Shown here one piece after another: positions 34,396 to 42,474 of a DNA stretch of 64,000 bases (position 1 is the first letter of the stretch; each line of letters opens with the position of its first letter). The stretch comes from Bacteroidetes bacterium MedPE-SWsnd-G2 (lineage in GTDB: Bacteria; Bacteroidota; Bacteroidia; Flavobacteriales; Flavobacteriaceae), in assembly GCA_001874335.1 (NCBI GenBank), contig MPDE01000001.1, positions 248,001 through 312,000 on the forward strand, in the 5' to 3' direction. The position numbers were made by a program, and so were the translations under genes. A model generated the notes under the pieces. That model was not told where the DNA came from. It did no database searches and was given only the letters and a program-made list of their open reading frames with translations.

Positions 34396-36051
34396 ATGAT
34401 GAAAATATTAAAGCTAACATCTCTCTTTTTAGTAATACTCATTATAGGTTGCGCTGAAGAAAAAAAGCCTAGTAAATTTGGTTACAACACCGCTTTACAA
34501 GGATTACTTAATGATTCTAATTTAAGTGCTCAAGAATTTAAAATTGATAATACAAGTGACACAACTTTATTCGGAAATAAAGGAACTATAATTTCAATTC
34601 CAAAAAACTGCTTTGAAAACGTAAATGGTCCTGTAAAAATTGAATTAATAGAATCTTTAAAGCTAAGTGACATTGTTTTACTAAATGCACAAACGATTTC
34701 TAATGGTAAATTACTTCAAACAGATGGTGTAATTTATTTAAGTGCATCTGTAAATGATGTTGAAGTAATTCTAAAAAAAGAAAGTTCAATTCAAATTGAA
34801 ATCCCATCTTCAAATAGAATTGATGTTATGACCGCATTTGTTGGTAATTACAATCCAGATGGTGTAATGAACTGGGAACTTGGTAATGAAATGGTATGGT
34901 CAACATCCGAGCAAGTGAAAGAAATCACTCAATATAAATTTTTCACTATACCTCTTGGTTTATTTCCCAATAGAATGCAATATGAAAAAATGGACTCCAT
35001 TGGAAAAAAATATCCTATTACAAGTCAAGGGGTATTTGCTCCATTACCTGAACATCTAATGGGTAAACCTAAAAGAGAGTTTTACTCAAAAATATTAAAC
35101 CTGTTAAATAATGAAAATAATATAAACACTCCGCTCGCTACTCGAGAGTTTGCAAATCGCTTAAAGGAAATAGAATGGTATTATGTCATATACTATTATG
35201 ATCCAGATGGTATAAATAAGGGACATAAGTTTAATAGAAATCCTTTTGAAAAAATACAATTAGAACTATTTAATATTTATGCAGATAATATTGATAAACC
35301 ACTTATGTATTCAGACTCGTTAACCCTTTTAAAACTCAAAAAATTCAAGAAAAAAAACTTTGATAAAGATTCGGATGAAAGACTGGATAAACTAATTACA
35401 CTTTTTGAAGATTTTAAAAGTCAAAAGCTAAGCTATCCTGTTAAAATAAATAATTATGGAATTGACTTAGAAAGTCCAAAGGCATATCAATCATTAATTC
35501 AAAAAGGAATAAACAAGGATAGTGCACGATTATCAATCGAACTGCATAATACAAGGCAAAAAATAATCGAGAGTTTAAAACTCAATTTTAAATTCGAGAA
35601 AGATTATCTAGTAAAAGTGAATAAGGCTGAAAAGAATCAGGAAGAATCTTTTAATGTTCAGTATTATTTGATTGAAGCAAATCAGTTAGGCTGGATAAAT
35701 GTTGATAGATTTTATAATTCACCCAATGCAGAAAATTTCAATTTACTAGCAAATTTTTCTAGCCCTGATGATTTAGAGTTTTTGAATGTAAGTCTGGTAA
35801 TTCCAAATCAGAAATCATATTTAACTGGATATAAAAACAAAGATGGGAAATACCAATTCACTAAAGAAAATGAATATTACACGAAATTACCAATCGGTGA
35901 AACGGGCTATTTAATAGGTGTTTCATATCAGAATGGCAAACCAATTTTAGGGCTTAAGGAAATTTCAATTGGTGAAAATGAAATGGAAAATATAACAGCT
36001 TCATCAATAGAATTATTGGATTTTAAGAACAAAATGGATAAAATAAATTAA
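34396..36051 (+). CDS. Cassette 11: large lipoprotein paralogous to cassette 3
   Basis: This 551-aa protein has a lipoprotein signal ending at VILIIGC. The ZU5-like block (LFGNKGTIISIPKNCFENV, LSDIVLLNAQTISNGKLL and TDGVIYLSASVND) and the C-terminal block (QLGWINVDRFYN, VSYQNGKPILGLKE) align by eye with the cassette 3 protein. Between them is a longer Lys/Glu-rich helical insert. It is the largest cassette gene. Two in-frame ATGs (34396, 34399) are adjacent. The role is unknown; a surface or periplasmic location is likely. Confidence 0.75.
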   Translation: MMKILKLTSLFLVILIIGCAEEKKPSKFGYNTALQGLLNDSNLSAQEFKIDNTSDTTLFGNKGTIISIPKNCFENVNGPVKIELIESLKLSDIVLLNAQTISNGKLLQTDGVIYLSASVNDVEVILKKESSIQIEIPSSNRIDVMTAFVGNYNPDGVMNWELGNEMVWSTSEQVKEITQYKFFTIPLGLFPNRMQYEKMDSIGKKYPITSQGVFAPLPEHLMGKPKREFYSKILNLLNNENNINTPLATREFANRLKEIEWYYVIYYYDPDGINKGHKFNRNPFEKIQLELFNIYADNIDKPLMYSDSLTLLKLKKFKKKNFDKDSDERLDKLITLFEDFKSQKLSYPVKINNYGIDLESPKAYQSLIQKGINKDSARLSIELHNTRQKIIESLKLNFKFEKDYLVKVNKAEKNQEESFNVQYYLIEANQLGWINVDRFYNSPNAENFNLLANFSSPDDLEFLNVSLVIPNQKSYLTGYKNKDGKYQFTKENEYYTKLPIGETGYLIGVSYQNGKPILGLKEISIGENEMENITASSIELLDFKNKMDKIN

Positions 36052-36057
36052 AAAAAT

Positions 36058-36125
36058 GCCATAACACTATGTATAGTGCATAGCACCCTGCGGGATGCTA
36101 CGACACCATACATTAACCGTTACCC
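36058..36125 (+). repeat. attC-like site 11 (minimal form)
   Basis: This is the shortest site, about 68 bp. The left arm GCCATAAC matches the cassette 11 start GTTATGGC, 8/8 core bases. ATGTAT/ATACAT and TAGCA/TGCTA enclose CCCTGCGGG. It has no extended inner arms and resembles the classical short attC. Confidence 0.85.
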
Positions 36126-36130
36126 ACAAT

Positions 36131-36724
36131 ATGAGAAAACCGAATATGACACAAACTCTTCTTTTCATTTTAGTAATCGGAATAGGATTATTTTACGCAG
36201 TAAAATATGGAAATAAAGCAAAAAAGGATATTGTAGAATATCAGCAGACCAAAAAAACTACTGGACAGAATCCTTATTTGGAAATGCGAAAAATGGCATT
36301 GAATGTAACAGCTGAACAACTTGGATTTAAAATTCCAGAAGACTCTATAAAGGTTTACGGAATTATAACAGACTTGGATATGGGTGGCGGAACTGCAACT
36401 GTGGTTACTTACTTAACTGGAGACGCAAGTATTTATTTAAGTTCTGGCGGTGGATTTATTGGAGCAGGACAACACGAAAGTGTTCAAAAAGTAGCAAAAG
36501 AATTTGTTGACAATGGACATTTGATTTCTTTTAAAGGAAAAACTTTTGAGAATCCAGATTTGCCAACAAATGGAAATGCAAATTTTTACTTTTTGTCAAA
36601 TAAGAGAAATACACGAATTACAGAAAGCATTGCTAAAATGGAAAGCGGAGAATCAGAATTTTCCAAACTGTTCGCTGATTTGAATATTTTAATGACTGAA
36701 ATCCGACTGAAAAGCGGACAATGA
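36131..36724 (+). CDS. Cassette 12: membrane-anchored protein of unknown function
   Basis: The protein is 197 aa from ATG 36131, 11 bp after the core; ATG 36146 is an alternative. An N-terminal membrane segment (LLFILVIGIGLFYAVKYG) is followed by a soluble domain. That domain has VYGIITDLDMGGGTATVVTY and a glycine-rich turn (YLSSGGGFIGAGQHESV), ending in a charged helix. No family is recognised with certainty. It would face the periplasm or cytoplasm from a single anchor. Confidence 0.65.
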   Translation: MRKPNMTQTLLFILVIGIGLFYAVKYGNKAKKDIVEYQQTKKTTGQNPYLEMRKMALNVTAEQLGFKIPEDSIKVYGIITDLDMGGGTATVVTYLTGDASIYLSSGGGFIGAGQHESVQKVAKEFVDNGHLISFKGKTFENPDLPTNGNANFYFLSNKRNTRITESIAKMESGESEFSKLFADLNILMTEIRLKSGQ

Positions 36725-36735
36725 AAAATAAATAC

Positions 36736-36871
36736 TGTGGGTAACACCGGCTATAGTTCATTGCTTCTGACTTTCCTCTCGGAAAGTCCTCGCAAATTTG
36801 CTATCTTCGGTTTACGGCGGAAAATCCTCGCGGATTTTCACGCAACGAAACCATAGCCAAACACGTTGTAA
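36736..36871 (+). repeat. attC-like site 12
   Basis: The left arm TGTGGGTAAC matches the cassette 12 start GTTACCCACA, 10/10. GGCTATAGTTCATTGC pairs with CGCAACGAAACCATAGCC. Inner arms are GACTTTCC/GGAAAGTC and GGAAAATCC/GGATTTTC. The right core CGTTGTAACAC opens cassette 13. Confidence 0.9.
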
Positions 36872-36879
36872 CACATTTG

Positions 36880-37380
36880 ATGAAAACCCAAGAAACATTG
36901 ACAAATGAAGAGTTAATTGACTATGTCTATTTTGACATTGCGGGAAAATACTTGAATAAAAAAATAGACGATTGGAGCCAAACAAAAAAATGGTACAATA
37001 CAGTTTTTGAATTATCAGAAGCTGTCAGATTCACTTATTGCATCGGAGTTTTGAATATGCAAGTTATGAATGGTGGATTTGAGCAATATTATGACAATGA
37101 TTACGGAATCTTTGCGGAGGAAACTCTAAAAGGACTAAAAAAAATCGGAGCCGAATTGACTCACGAACTTTTGAAAACATCGCTGGATATCTTAAAAAAG
37201 CACAACAAAACGGAATGCGACTTGTTTGAATTTATAACTGAAAGTAAATATTGGGATAATAAGGAAATAGAACAAGTTCTTGACCGATTAGATGACCAAT
37301 ATTATAATCTTGAGGACAAAGAGGATTTGACTGAATTACTTGGAAATTATTTACGGAATTCTGAAATAGATGAGGAATAA
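36880..37380 (+). CDS. Cassette 13, gene a: soluble DUF4375 protein
   Basis: The protein is 166 aa from ATG 36880. The central block VLNMQVMNGGFEQYYDNDYG, followed by LKGLKKIGAELT, is the DUF4375 signature, shared with the lipoprotein of cassette 9. No signal peptide is seen, so it is cytoplasmic. It overlaps the next gene by 11 bp, making this a two-gene cassette, with probable translational coupling. The function is unknown. Confidence 0.8.
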   Translation: MKTQETLTNEELIDYVYFDIAGKYLNKKIDDWSQTKKWYNTVFELSEAVRFTYCIGVLNMQVMNGGFEQYYDNDYGIFAEETLKGLKKIGAELTHELLKTSLDILKKHNKTECDLFEFITESKYWDNKEIEQVLDRLDDQYYNLEDKEDLTELLGNYLRNSEIDEE

Positions 37381-37630
37381 AAAGAATTTCAAAATTGTGA
37401 GACTTTACATTATTAGTTTAATCTGTATTGTCTGTTATTTTTTATTAGAGAATTCTACAATCATAACTGAACTTGTTCAAATATCCGAAAAAGGTCGTTA
37501 TAGTGGATTCCCGTCATTTTTTCTAACAGGATTATTGAAATATGGATTATTAGTCGTCGGAATAGGAATCATTATAATTCTGACTTTTCTATTAATCAAA
37601 GAAAGAACGATAAAACGAATAAATAAATAA
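37370..37630 (+). CDS. Cassette 13, gene b: small two-helix membrane protein
   Basis: This 86-aa protein has two hydrophobic segments (about residues 10-27 and 49-75) joined by a loop with EKGRYSGFPS. It ends in a basic tail KERTIKRINK. Its start overlaps the end of the DUF4375 gene in another frame, so it is probably co-translated with it. No family is recognised. Confidence 0.65.
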   Translation: MRNKKNFKIVRLYIISLICIVCYFLLENSTIITELVQISEKGRYSGFPSFFLTGLLKYGLLVVGIGIIIILTFLLIKERTIKRINK

Positions 37631-37634
37631 AAAC

Positions 37635-37767
37635 GTGTTACAACACCGTATATAATTAATGCTAAAACCTTTTACCAAACCGATCTTTGTGCTAATTTAA
37701 CACTCGGATTTTCCTATCGGAAAATCTAACGCGCTAAATCGCACAAATTATATACCAACCGTTGTAA
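37635..37767 (+). repeat. attC-like site 13
   Basis: The left arm GTGTTACAAC matches the cassette 13 start GTTGTAACAC, 10/10. CCGTATATAATTAATGC pairs with GCACAAATTATATACC. The inner hairpin is GATTTTCCTATCGGAAAATC. The right core has the same first ten bases, so cassettes 13 and 14 share a core type. Confidence 0.9.
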
Positions 37768-37783
37768 CACATTTGAGAAACAG

Positions 37784-38332
37784 ATGAACTTAAAAAAAAT
37801 ACTATCAGATTTTGGAAGTTGGATTTTTATTGGACTTACATTTTTAGGATTTATAATTATTTATGCAGGAATTGGCGGAAGAGGTAGATATAACGCTACA
37901 GGAGAAACTAATTTATATTTTGTAGCTGTTGGAATAGTTCTGATTATACCTTTTCTGATTTATATGCTAAAAACAAAAATTCTAATTAGTAAAGCGGAGA
38001 ATGAGGAAAGCACGAGAATTTCTGACCTGATTAGAAGTGGAGATAAAGTTATTATCAATTTAGACAATTTAGAATTACAGAGCAATAGCTACAAACAAGA
38101 AATAGAAGTCGGAAGCGGATATAACACTCGGAATGAATATATTGATGTTAATCATAACGCGATAATGATAGATGTTCCATATAAAAATGATTTAATTAAA
38201 TACAAATTGAACGTAGATATGGACACAACGAAATTGAAAATGCACTTTGCGATTAAACAGGAAACTGTATTATATGTCGACCCAACAAATCCGAATAGCA
38301 ACTATTTGGATTTACGATTTTTAGAAAGTTAA
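37784..38332 (+). CDS. Cassette 14: two-helix membrane protein with soluble C-terminus
   Basis: This 182-aa protein has membrane segments near residues 12-30 and 45-63, linked by GIGGRGRYNATGETN. The C-terminal domain of about 110 residues is beta-rich and has no recognised motif (strands such as KVIINLDNLELQSNSYKQEI). The stop is followed by a run of 13 A. The function is unknown. Confidence 0.65.
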   Translation: MNLKKILSDFGSWIFIGLTFLGFIIIYAGIGGRGRYNATGETNLYFVAVGIVLIIPFLIYMLKTKILISKAENEESTRISDLIRSGDKVIINLDNLELQSNSYKQEIEVGSGYNTRNEYIDVNHNAIMIDVPYKNDLIKYKLNVDMDTTKLKMHFAIKQETVLYVDPTNPNSNYLDLRFLES

Positions 38333-38344
38333 AAAAAAAAAAAC

Positions 38345-38479
38345 GTGTTACAACACCGTATAAAAATAATTGCGGTTTTGTGCTAAAACAAAGGTAATTG
38401 CATATTTGCTACATCTGATTTTCCTTCGGAAAATCCTCGCACGCAAATCCGCAACTATCCTTATACAAAACCGTTAGCC
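38345..38479 (+). repeat. attC-like site 14
   Basis: The left arm GTGTTACAAC matches the cassette 14 start 10/10. CCGTATAAAAATAATTGCGG pairs with CCGCAACTATCCTTATAC. The inner hairpin GATTTTCCTTCGGAAAATC is shared with site 1. The right core CGTTAGCCACA opens cassette 15. Confidence 0.9.
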
Positions 38480-38504
38480 ACAACCAAAAAAAAGACTCTG
38501 CAAC

Positions 38505-39713
38505 ATGAAATTAATTGTTGATTCAAAAAGATTAGAAAAGGAATTCCTCAGACTTCAGAATTCTTATGAGAAATATTACTGGCTGACAGCATGGGCAAGT
38601 GCTTCATCGTTGGCGTTTCAAAAACTGACTGATAATAAACACAAAATAGAGAAAATTTTAGTTGGCATACATTTTTATCAAACACATCCTGATTTTATAG
38701 AGACATTCATTGAAGAGGAAAGTGTAAAATATATCATGCAACCGGAAGGAACATTCCATCCTAAACTCTTTCTTTTTTATAATTCAGATAATGACTGGGA
38801 GGTTTTGATAGGCAGTGCAAACTTTACAAATGCTGCATTTAATTCAAATACAGAGATTTCAACATTAATAAGTTCAAAAGACAAAGATTCAGACAAAGTT
38901 CTTTCTGACATTTTTAATACAATAAATCAAGTTTGGCAAGAATCAAAAAGATTTGATGAAAATGAATTAAATAACTATCGAAATACTTGGAAAAATTACA
39001 GACCGAAAATCAATAGTCTTTCGGGAAATTATGGAAAAAAGAAAGAAAAGAAAAAACGAAAGACAAAACCGATTTATTTAGTTCCTGTGGCAAATATGGA
39101 TTGGGAGAAATTTATGGAAAATGTGTATAATGACCAGTATCATTCATTAGATTCACGTCTGAAAGTATTGAATATTGCAAAAACACTATTTGAAAGAGTT
39201 GATTCTTTTAATGAACTGCAAGATGATGAGAGAAAATTTATTGCTGGAATCCCCAATAAACTGAAAGTTGATAGTGATGTAGATTGGGGCTATTTTGGAA
39301 GTATGAAAGGTGCTGGAATTTATAAGAATAGAATTGCAGAGAATGATATAAATATTTCAAATGCCCTTGATGAAATCCCGTTGTCTGGTCAGATTACAAA
39401 AATTCATTATCAAAGGTTTTTAGAATCTTACAAAAAAACATTTGGCGGTAATTATTTAGGAACAGCGACAAGACTTCTTGCTATGAAAAGACCTGATGTT
39501 TTTGTTTGTCTTGACAGCAAAAATAAATCGGCTCTTTGCAAAGACTTTGAAATTGTACAATCAGGACTTGATTACGACAGATACTGGGATGAAATAATTG
39601 AAAGGATTTACGATTCTCAATGGTGGATTAATCCAAAACCAAAGGACAAGAGAGAAAAAAATGTAAGCGATTCAAGAGCCGCATTTTTGGACTCAATATA
39701 TTACGAAGAATAA
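38505..39713 (+). CDS. Cassette 15: phospholipase-D-like nuclease
   Basis: This 402-aa soluble protein has an N-terminal PLD domain with one HxK motif in its expected setting. HPKLFLF at about 85-91 (His85, Lys87) is followed by the strand WEVLIGSANFTNAAF with the G-S-x-N turn at 103-106. A basic linker (KKKEKKKRKTK) near 180 precedes an uncharacterised C-terminal domain of about 210 residues (RLLAMKRPDVFVCLDSKN). Single-motif PLD enzymes dimerise to build an active site and include nucleases and restriction enzymes such as BfiI. A role in phage defence is a guess. It is the only clearly enzymatic cytoplasmic cargo here. Confidence 0.8.
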   Translation: MKLIVDSKRLEKEFLRLQNSYEKYYWLTAWASASSLAFQKLTDNKHKIEKILVGIHFYQTHPDFIETFIEEESVKYIMQPEGTFHPKLFLFYNSDNDWEVLIGSANFTNAAFNSNTEISTLISSKDKDSDKVLSDIFNTINQVWQESKRFDENELNNYRNTWKNYRPKINSLSGNYGKKKEKKKRKTKPIYLVPVANMDWEKFMENVYNDQYHSLDSRLKVLNIAKTLFERVDSFNELQDDERKFIAGIPNKLKVDSDVDWGYFGSMKGAGIYKNRIAENDINISNALDEIPLSGQITKIHYQRFLESYKKTFGGNYLGTATRLLAMKRPDVFVCLDSKNKSALCKDFEIVQSGLDYDRYWDEIIERIYDSQWWINPKPKDKREKNVSDSRAAFLDSIYYEE

Positions 39714-39729
39714 AAAATGAATAATGGCA

Positions 39730-39863
39730 GTGGCTAACATTTTGTATAAGTAATGGCAGGTAATGGGCTAAATATCAAGGTTTGTAGCCCGCTCAAACTG
39801 TGTAGCGGTTTGACAGGAAATTACCACGCAATTTGCCACTACTCATACAATTTACCGTTGTGC
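39730..39863 (+). repeat. attC-like site 15 (divergent body)
   Basis: The left arm GTGGCTAAC matches the cassette 15 start GTTAGCCAC, 9/9. Stems are TTGTATAAGTAATGGCA with TGCCACTACTCATACAA, GGTAAT with ATTACC, GGCTA with TAGCC, and CAAAC with GTTTG. The right core CGTTGTGCAC opens cassette 16. Confidence 0.85.
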
Positions 39864-39882
39864 ACAAGCTAAAAATACTGAA

Positions 39883-40359
39883 GTGATTAAAAAAGTATTA
39901 ATTGGAATTGTATTTTTTATAATCGGATTTGGAATCGCGATTTTTGCTGAATCATTTTTTCGTCAACTTATCCAAGACTTATTTCAATGGACAACAAATA
40001 ACGGAATCCAATTTGGAGGAAAGGATATATATCTTTTTGGGAATCCTATATATTTCATAAGTTTCGGATTTGCTTTACTGATATTTAGTATTGTCAATAA
40101 AAAAGAGAAAATCCAAAAAATATTGTTACATGGAATGATAATGATTATAATATTTGGAATACTATTGATTGGAATTAGCGCATTGAGTGCGAATCTAAAA
40201 ATAATTGAATGTACTGCTTGTGATGACGGAATTAGAAGATTAGGCTATAACGAAATAAACTACGGGTTAATTTTAACAATTAGTGTTTTACTATCTTCAA
40301 TTCCGAGTATGATAATAATAAAAAAACGAAAAAAAGCCAGTGTACAACAGCATATATAA
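39883..40359 (+). CDS. Cassette 16: four-helix membrane protein
   Basis: This 158-aa protein starts at GTG 39883. Membrane segments are near residues 5-24, 52-68, 83-102 and 126-146. A cytoplasmic or periplasmic motif, ECTACDDGIRRLGYNEI, holds a C-x-x-C pair. It ends inside its own attC-like site (residues SVQQHI). No family is recognised. Its site is damaged, so this cassette may no longer be mobile. Confidence 0.65.
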   Translation: MIKKVLIGIVFFIIGFGIAIFAESFFRQLIQDLFQWTTNNGIQFGGKDIYLFGNPIYFISFGFALLIFSIVNKKEKIQKILLHGMIMIIIFGILLIGISALSANLKIIECTACDDGIRRLGYNEINYGLILTISVLLSSIPSMIIIKKRKKASVQQHI

Positions 40360-40445
40360 TTCATTACGGTGGAATTTCCTGTCGAAAATTCCTTGAACTT
40401 TTGCTATCTTTCGATTTACGTCGGAATAACACAAGACCTTTGTCG
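40340..40445 (+). repeat. attC-like site 16, damaged
   Basis: The left arm GTGTACAAC matches the cassette 16 start with one mismatch. The 5' half follows sites 8 and 12, including TTTGCTATCTTTCGATTTACG. After CGGAATAACAC the 3' half is missing or compressed to AAGACCTTTGTCGG, so no intact right core is present. Confidence 0.75.
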
Positions 40446-40523
40446 GTAATTGAAATGCGCAATAAAATCACTTATTTCATTATCCGTTCAACTTCAGTTG
40501 GTTTTTTCTTAAATAGCATATTG

Positions 40524-40778
40524 ATGAAAAATAAAAATCACAACACTTATTGGAAGACAAATCTTAAATACCTATCCATTTTATTGTCCATTTGGTTTTT
40601 GGTGTCTTTCGTATTCGGAATTATTCTAGTTGATGAACTAAATTCAATTCGAATGGGCGGGTTTAAACTCGGCTTTTGGTTCGCTCAGCAAGGTTCTATT
40701 TATGTATTTGTCATCTTAATTTTTGCATACATCTGGCTAATGAATAAACTGGATAAAAAACACAACCTAAACAACTAG
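40524..40778 (+). CDS. DUF4212 small subunit of a sodium:solute symporter
   Basis: The protein is 84 aa from ATG 40524; a longer frame to 40401 runs into recombination-site remnants. Two membrane helices (SILLSIWFLVSFVFGIIL and GSIYVFVILIFAYIWLMN) and the conserved N-x-Y-W-K-x-N-L start and GFWFAQQGS loop define DUF4212. It is almost always encoded just before a VC_2705-type symporter, as here with a 3-bp gap. It is probably a symporter partner in the inner membrane. Confidence 0.85.
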   Translation: MKNKNHNTYWKTNLKYLSILLSIWFLVSFVFGIILVDELNSIRMGGFKLGFWFAQQGSIYVFVILIFAYIWLMNKLDKKHNLNN

Positions 40779-40781
40779 AAG

Positions 40782-42470
40782 ATGGATTTACAAACTTGGA
40801 CATGGATTTTGGTTGGTATCACCTTCCTTTTATACATCGTAATTGCTATTTGGTCTAGAGCAGGATCTACCAAAGAATTTTATGTTGCTGGTGGAGGTGT
40901 TTCTCCATTGGCAAATGGCTTAGCAACCGCGGCAGATTGGATGTCAGCAGCATCTTTTATTTCTATGGCCGGAATCATATCTTTCAGTGGCTACGATGGT
41001 TCTGTTTACCTCATGGGGTGGACAGGCGGCTATGTACTTTTAGCTCTACTCCTTGCACCTTACCTCAGAAAATTCGGAAAATTTACTGTTCCAGATTTTA
41101 TTGGTGACCGCTATTATTCAAATGCGGCCAGAAGTGTTGCCGTATTTTGCGCCTTACTCATTTCCTTTACCTATGTAGCAGGACAAATGAGGGGAGTTGG
41201 ATTGGTTTTTTCGCGTTTCCTAGAGGTTGAAATCAATACAGGCGTCATGATAGGAATGATCATTGTATTATTCTATGCCGTTTTAGGCGGGATGAAGGGA
41301 ATTACCTATACCCAAGTCGCCCAATATTGCGTATTGATTTTTGCATTCATGGTTCCCGCCATATTCATTTCCATTCAAATGACTGATAATGTTATCCCTC
41401 AACTGGGATTTGGTGGCGCTGATGAACAAGGCCTATATTTATTGGATAAACTAGATGGGCTCCATCGTGAACTCGGTTTTGCAGAGTACACCTCCGGAAG
41501 CAAATCTAAACTCGATGTTTTTTTTATCACCGGAGCTTTAATGGTTGGTACCGCAGGATTACCACATGTTATTGTTCGATTTTTTACCGTAAAAAAAGTT
41601 TCCGATGCCAGGAAATCAGCAGGTTGGGCTTTACTATTCATTGCCATTCTTTACACTACAGCACCTGCTATTGCAGTGTTTGCAAGAACCAATATGATTG
41701 AAACCGTCAATAACCAAGACTATCAAAACATGCCTTCTTGGTTTGGCAAATGGGAAGAAACCGGGCTCATTACCTTTGTTGACAAAAACGAGGATGGATT
41801 GATTCAATATTTGGGTGATGAAGAAAAGAATGAATTAACCGTAGATCGGGATATTATGGTCTTGGCCAACCCTGAAATTGCTCAGCTTCCCAATTGGGTA
41901 ATCGCTTTGGTTGCTGCTGGCGGATTGGCTGCAGCGCTTTCTACCGCAGCTGGCTTATTATTGGTAATCTCTTCTTCAGTATCGCATGACTTAATAAAAA
42001 AAATGATCAAACCCGATATTTCCGAAAAAGGAGAATTAATTGCTGCGCGACTTTCAGCAGTAGTTGCCGTGTGCATTGCCGGTTATTTTGGAATTAATCC
42101 CCCGGGATTTGTGGCAGCCACCGTAGCATTGGCTTTTGGTTTGGCAGCAGCTTCATTTTTTCCAGCCATCGTAATGGGTATTTTTAGCAAACGCATCAAT
42201 AAAGAAGGCACCATTGCCGGAATGACCGTTGGAATCTTGTTGATGTTATTCTACATGCTCAAATTTAAATTCGATTTATTTGGCGGAGGAGCAAAAGATG
42301 ATTGGTGGTTGGGAATATCTCCAGAAGGATTTGGAACTGTAGCTATGATAGTCAATTTTCTAGTCTCCGGTGTTATCTCTAAATTCACACCAAAACCACC
42401 TCAGGAAGTGCAAAATATGGTTGAAAATATTCGAATCCCAAATGGAGTTGGCAAAGCACACAAGCATTGA
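40782..42470 (+). CDS. VC_2705-type sodium:solute symporter (ActP-like)
   Basis: This 562-aa protein has about 12-13 membrane helices of the SSS/LeuT fold. Markers are SRAGSTKEFYVAGGGVSPLA, ATAADWMSAASFISMAGII, YVAGQMRGVGLVFSRFL, GTAGLPHVIVRFFTVKK and GLAAALSTAAGLLLVISSSV. The pairing with DUF4212 places it in the VC_2705 subfamily, related to acetate permease ActP, so a small carboxylate is a likely substrate. This pair is ordinary chromosomal content and has no cassette ends of its own, although cassette remnants lie on both sides. Confidence 0.9.
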   Translation: MDLQTWTWILVGITFLLYIVIAIWSRAGSTKEFYVAGGGVSPLANGLATAADWMSAASFISMAGIISFSGYDGSVYLMGWTGGYVLLALLLAPYLRKFGKFTVPDFIGDRYYSNAARSVAVFCALLISFTYVAGQMRGVGLVFSRFLEVEINTGVMIGMIIVLFYAVLGGMKGITYTQVAQYCVLIFAFMVPAIFISIQMTDNVIPQLGFGGADEQGLYLLDKLDGLHRELGFAEYTSGSKSKLDVFFITGALMVGTAGLPHVIVRFFTVKKVSDARKSAGWALLFIAILYTTAPAIAVFARTNMIETVNNQDYQNMPSWFGKWEETGLITFVDKNEDGLIQYLGDEEKNELTVDRDIMVLANPEIAQLPNWVIALVAAGGLAAALSTAAGLLLVISSSVSHDLIKKMIKPDISEKGELIAARLSAVVAVCIAGYFGINPPGFVAATVALAFGLAAASFFPAIVMGIFSKRINKEGTIAGMTVGILLMLFYMLKFKFDLFGGGAKDDWWLGISPEGFGTVAMIVNFLVSGVISKFTPKPPQEVQNMVENIRIPNGVGKAHKH

Positions 42471-42474
42471 TTAT

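Larger units (their letters stand above)
25592..40445 (+). mobile_element. Integron-like array of 16 gene cassettes
   Basis: Sixteen units abut between C-GTT cores at 25592, 26229, 26966, 28552, 29403, 30989, 31840, 32300, 33012, 33831, 34377, 36119, 36865, 37761, 38473 and 39857. In each, the first about 10 bases (GTTRnnnnnn) are the reverse complement of the bases opening that unit's own 3' palindrome: 12 show 10/10, the rest 8-9/10. Neighbouring units differ, so the match follows the cassette and not the junction. All ORFs read left to right with the palindrome at the 3' end. This is the organisation of integron cassettes bounded by attC sites. One cassette lacks an ORF and one holds two genes. 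Confidence 0.9.

Noticed and set aside
26102-40445. The inter-cassette palindromes as MITEs, REP elements or terminators
   Set aside because: Their outer bases differ from site to site and match the start of the preceding unit. A dispersed element would have constant ends and no such relation, and T-runs are missing.
24354-40445. A class 1-type clinical integron
   Set aside because: No IntI-type insert, no resistance genes, and cores and attC bodies are unlike those of class 1 elements.
40401-40523. Upstream extension of the DUF4212 gene
   Set aside because: It runs through a damaged recombination site; the DUF4212 consensus begins at the ATG at 40524.
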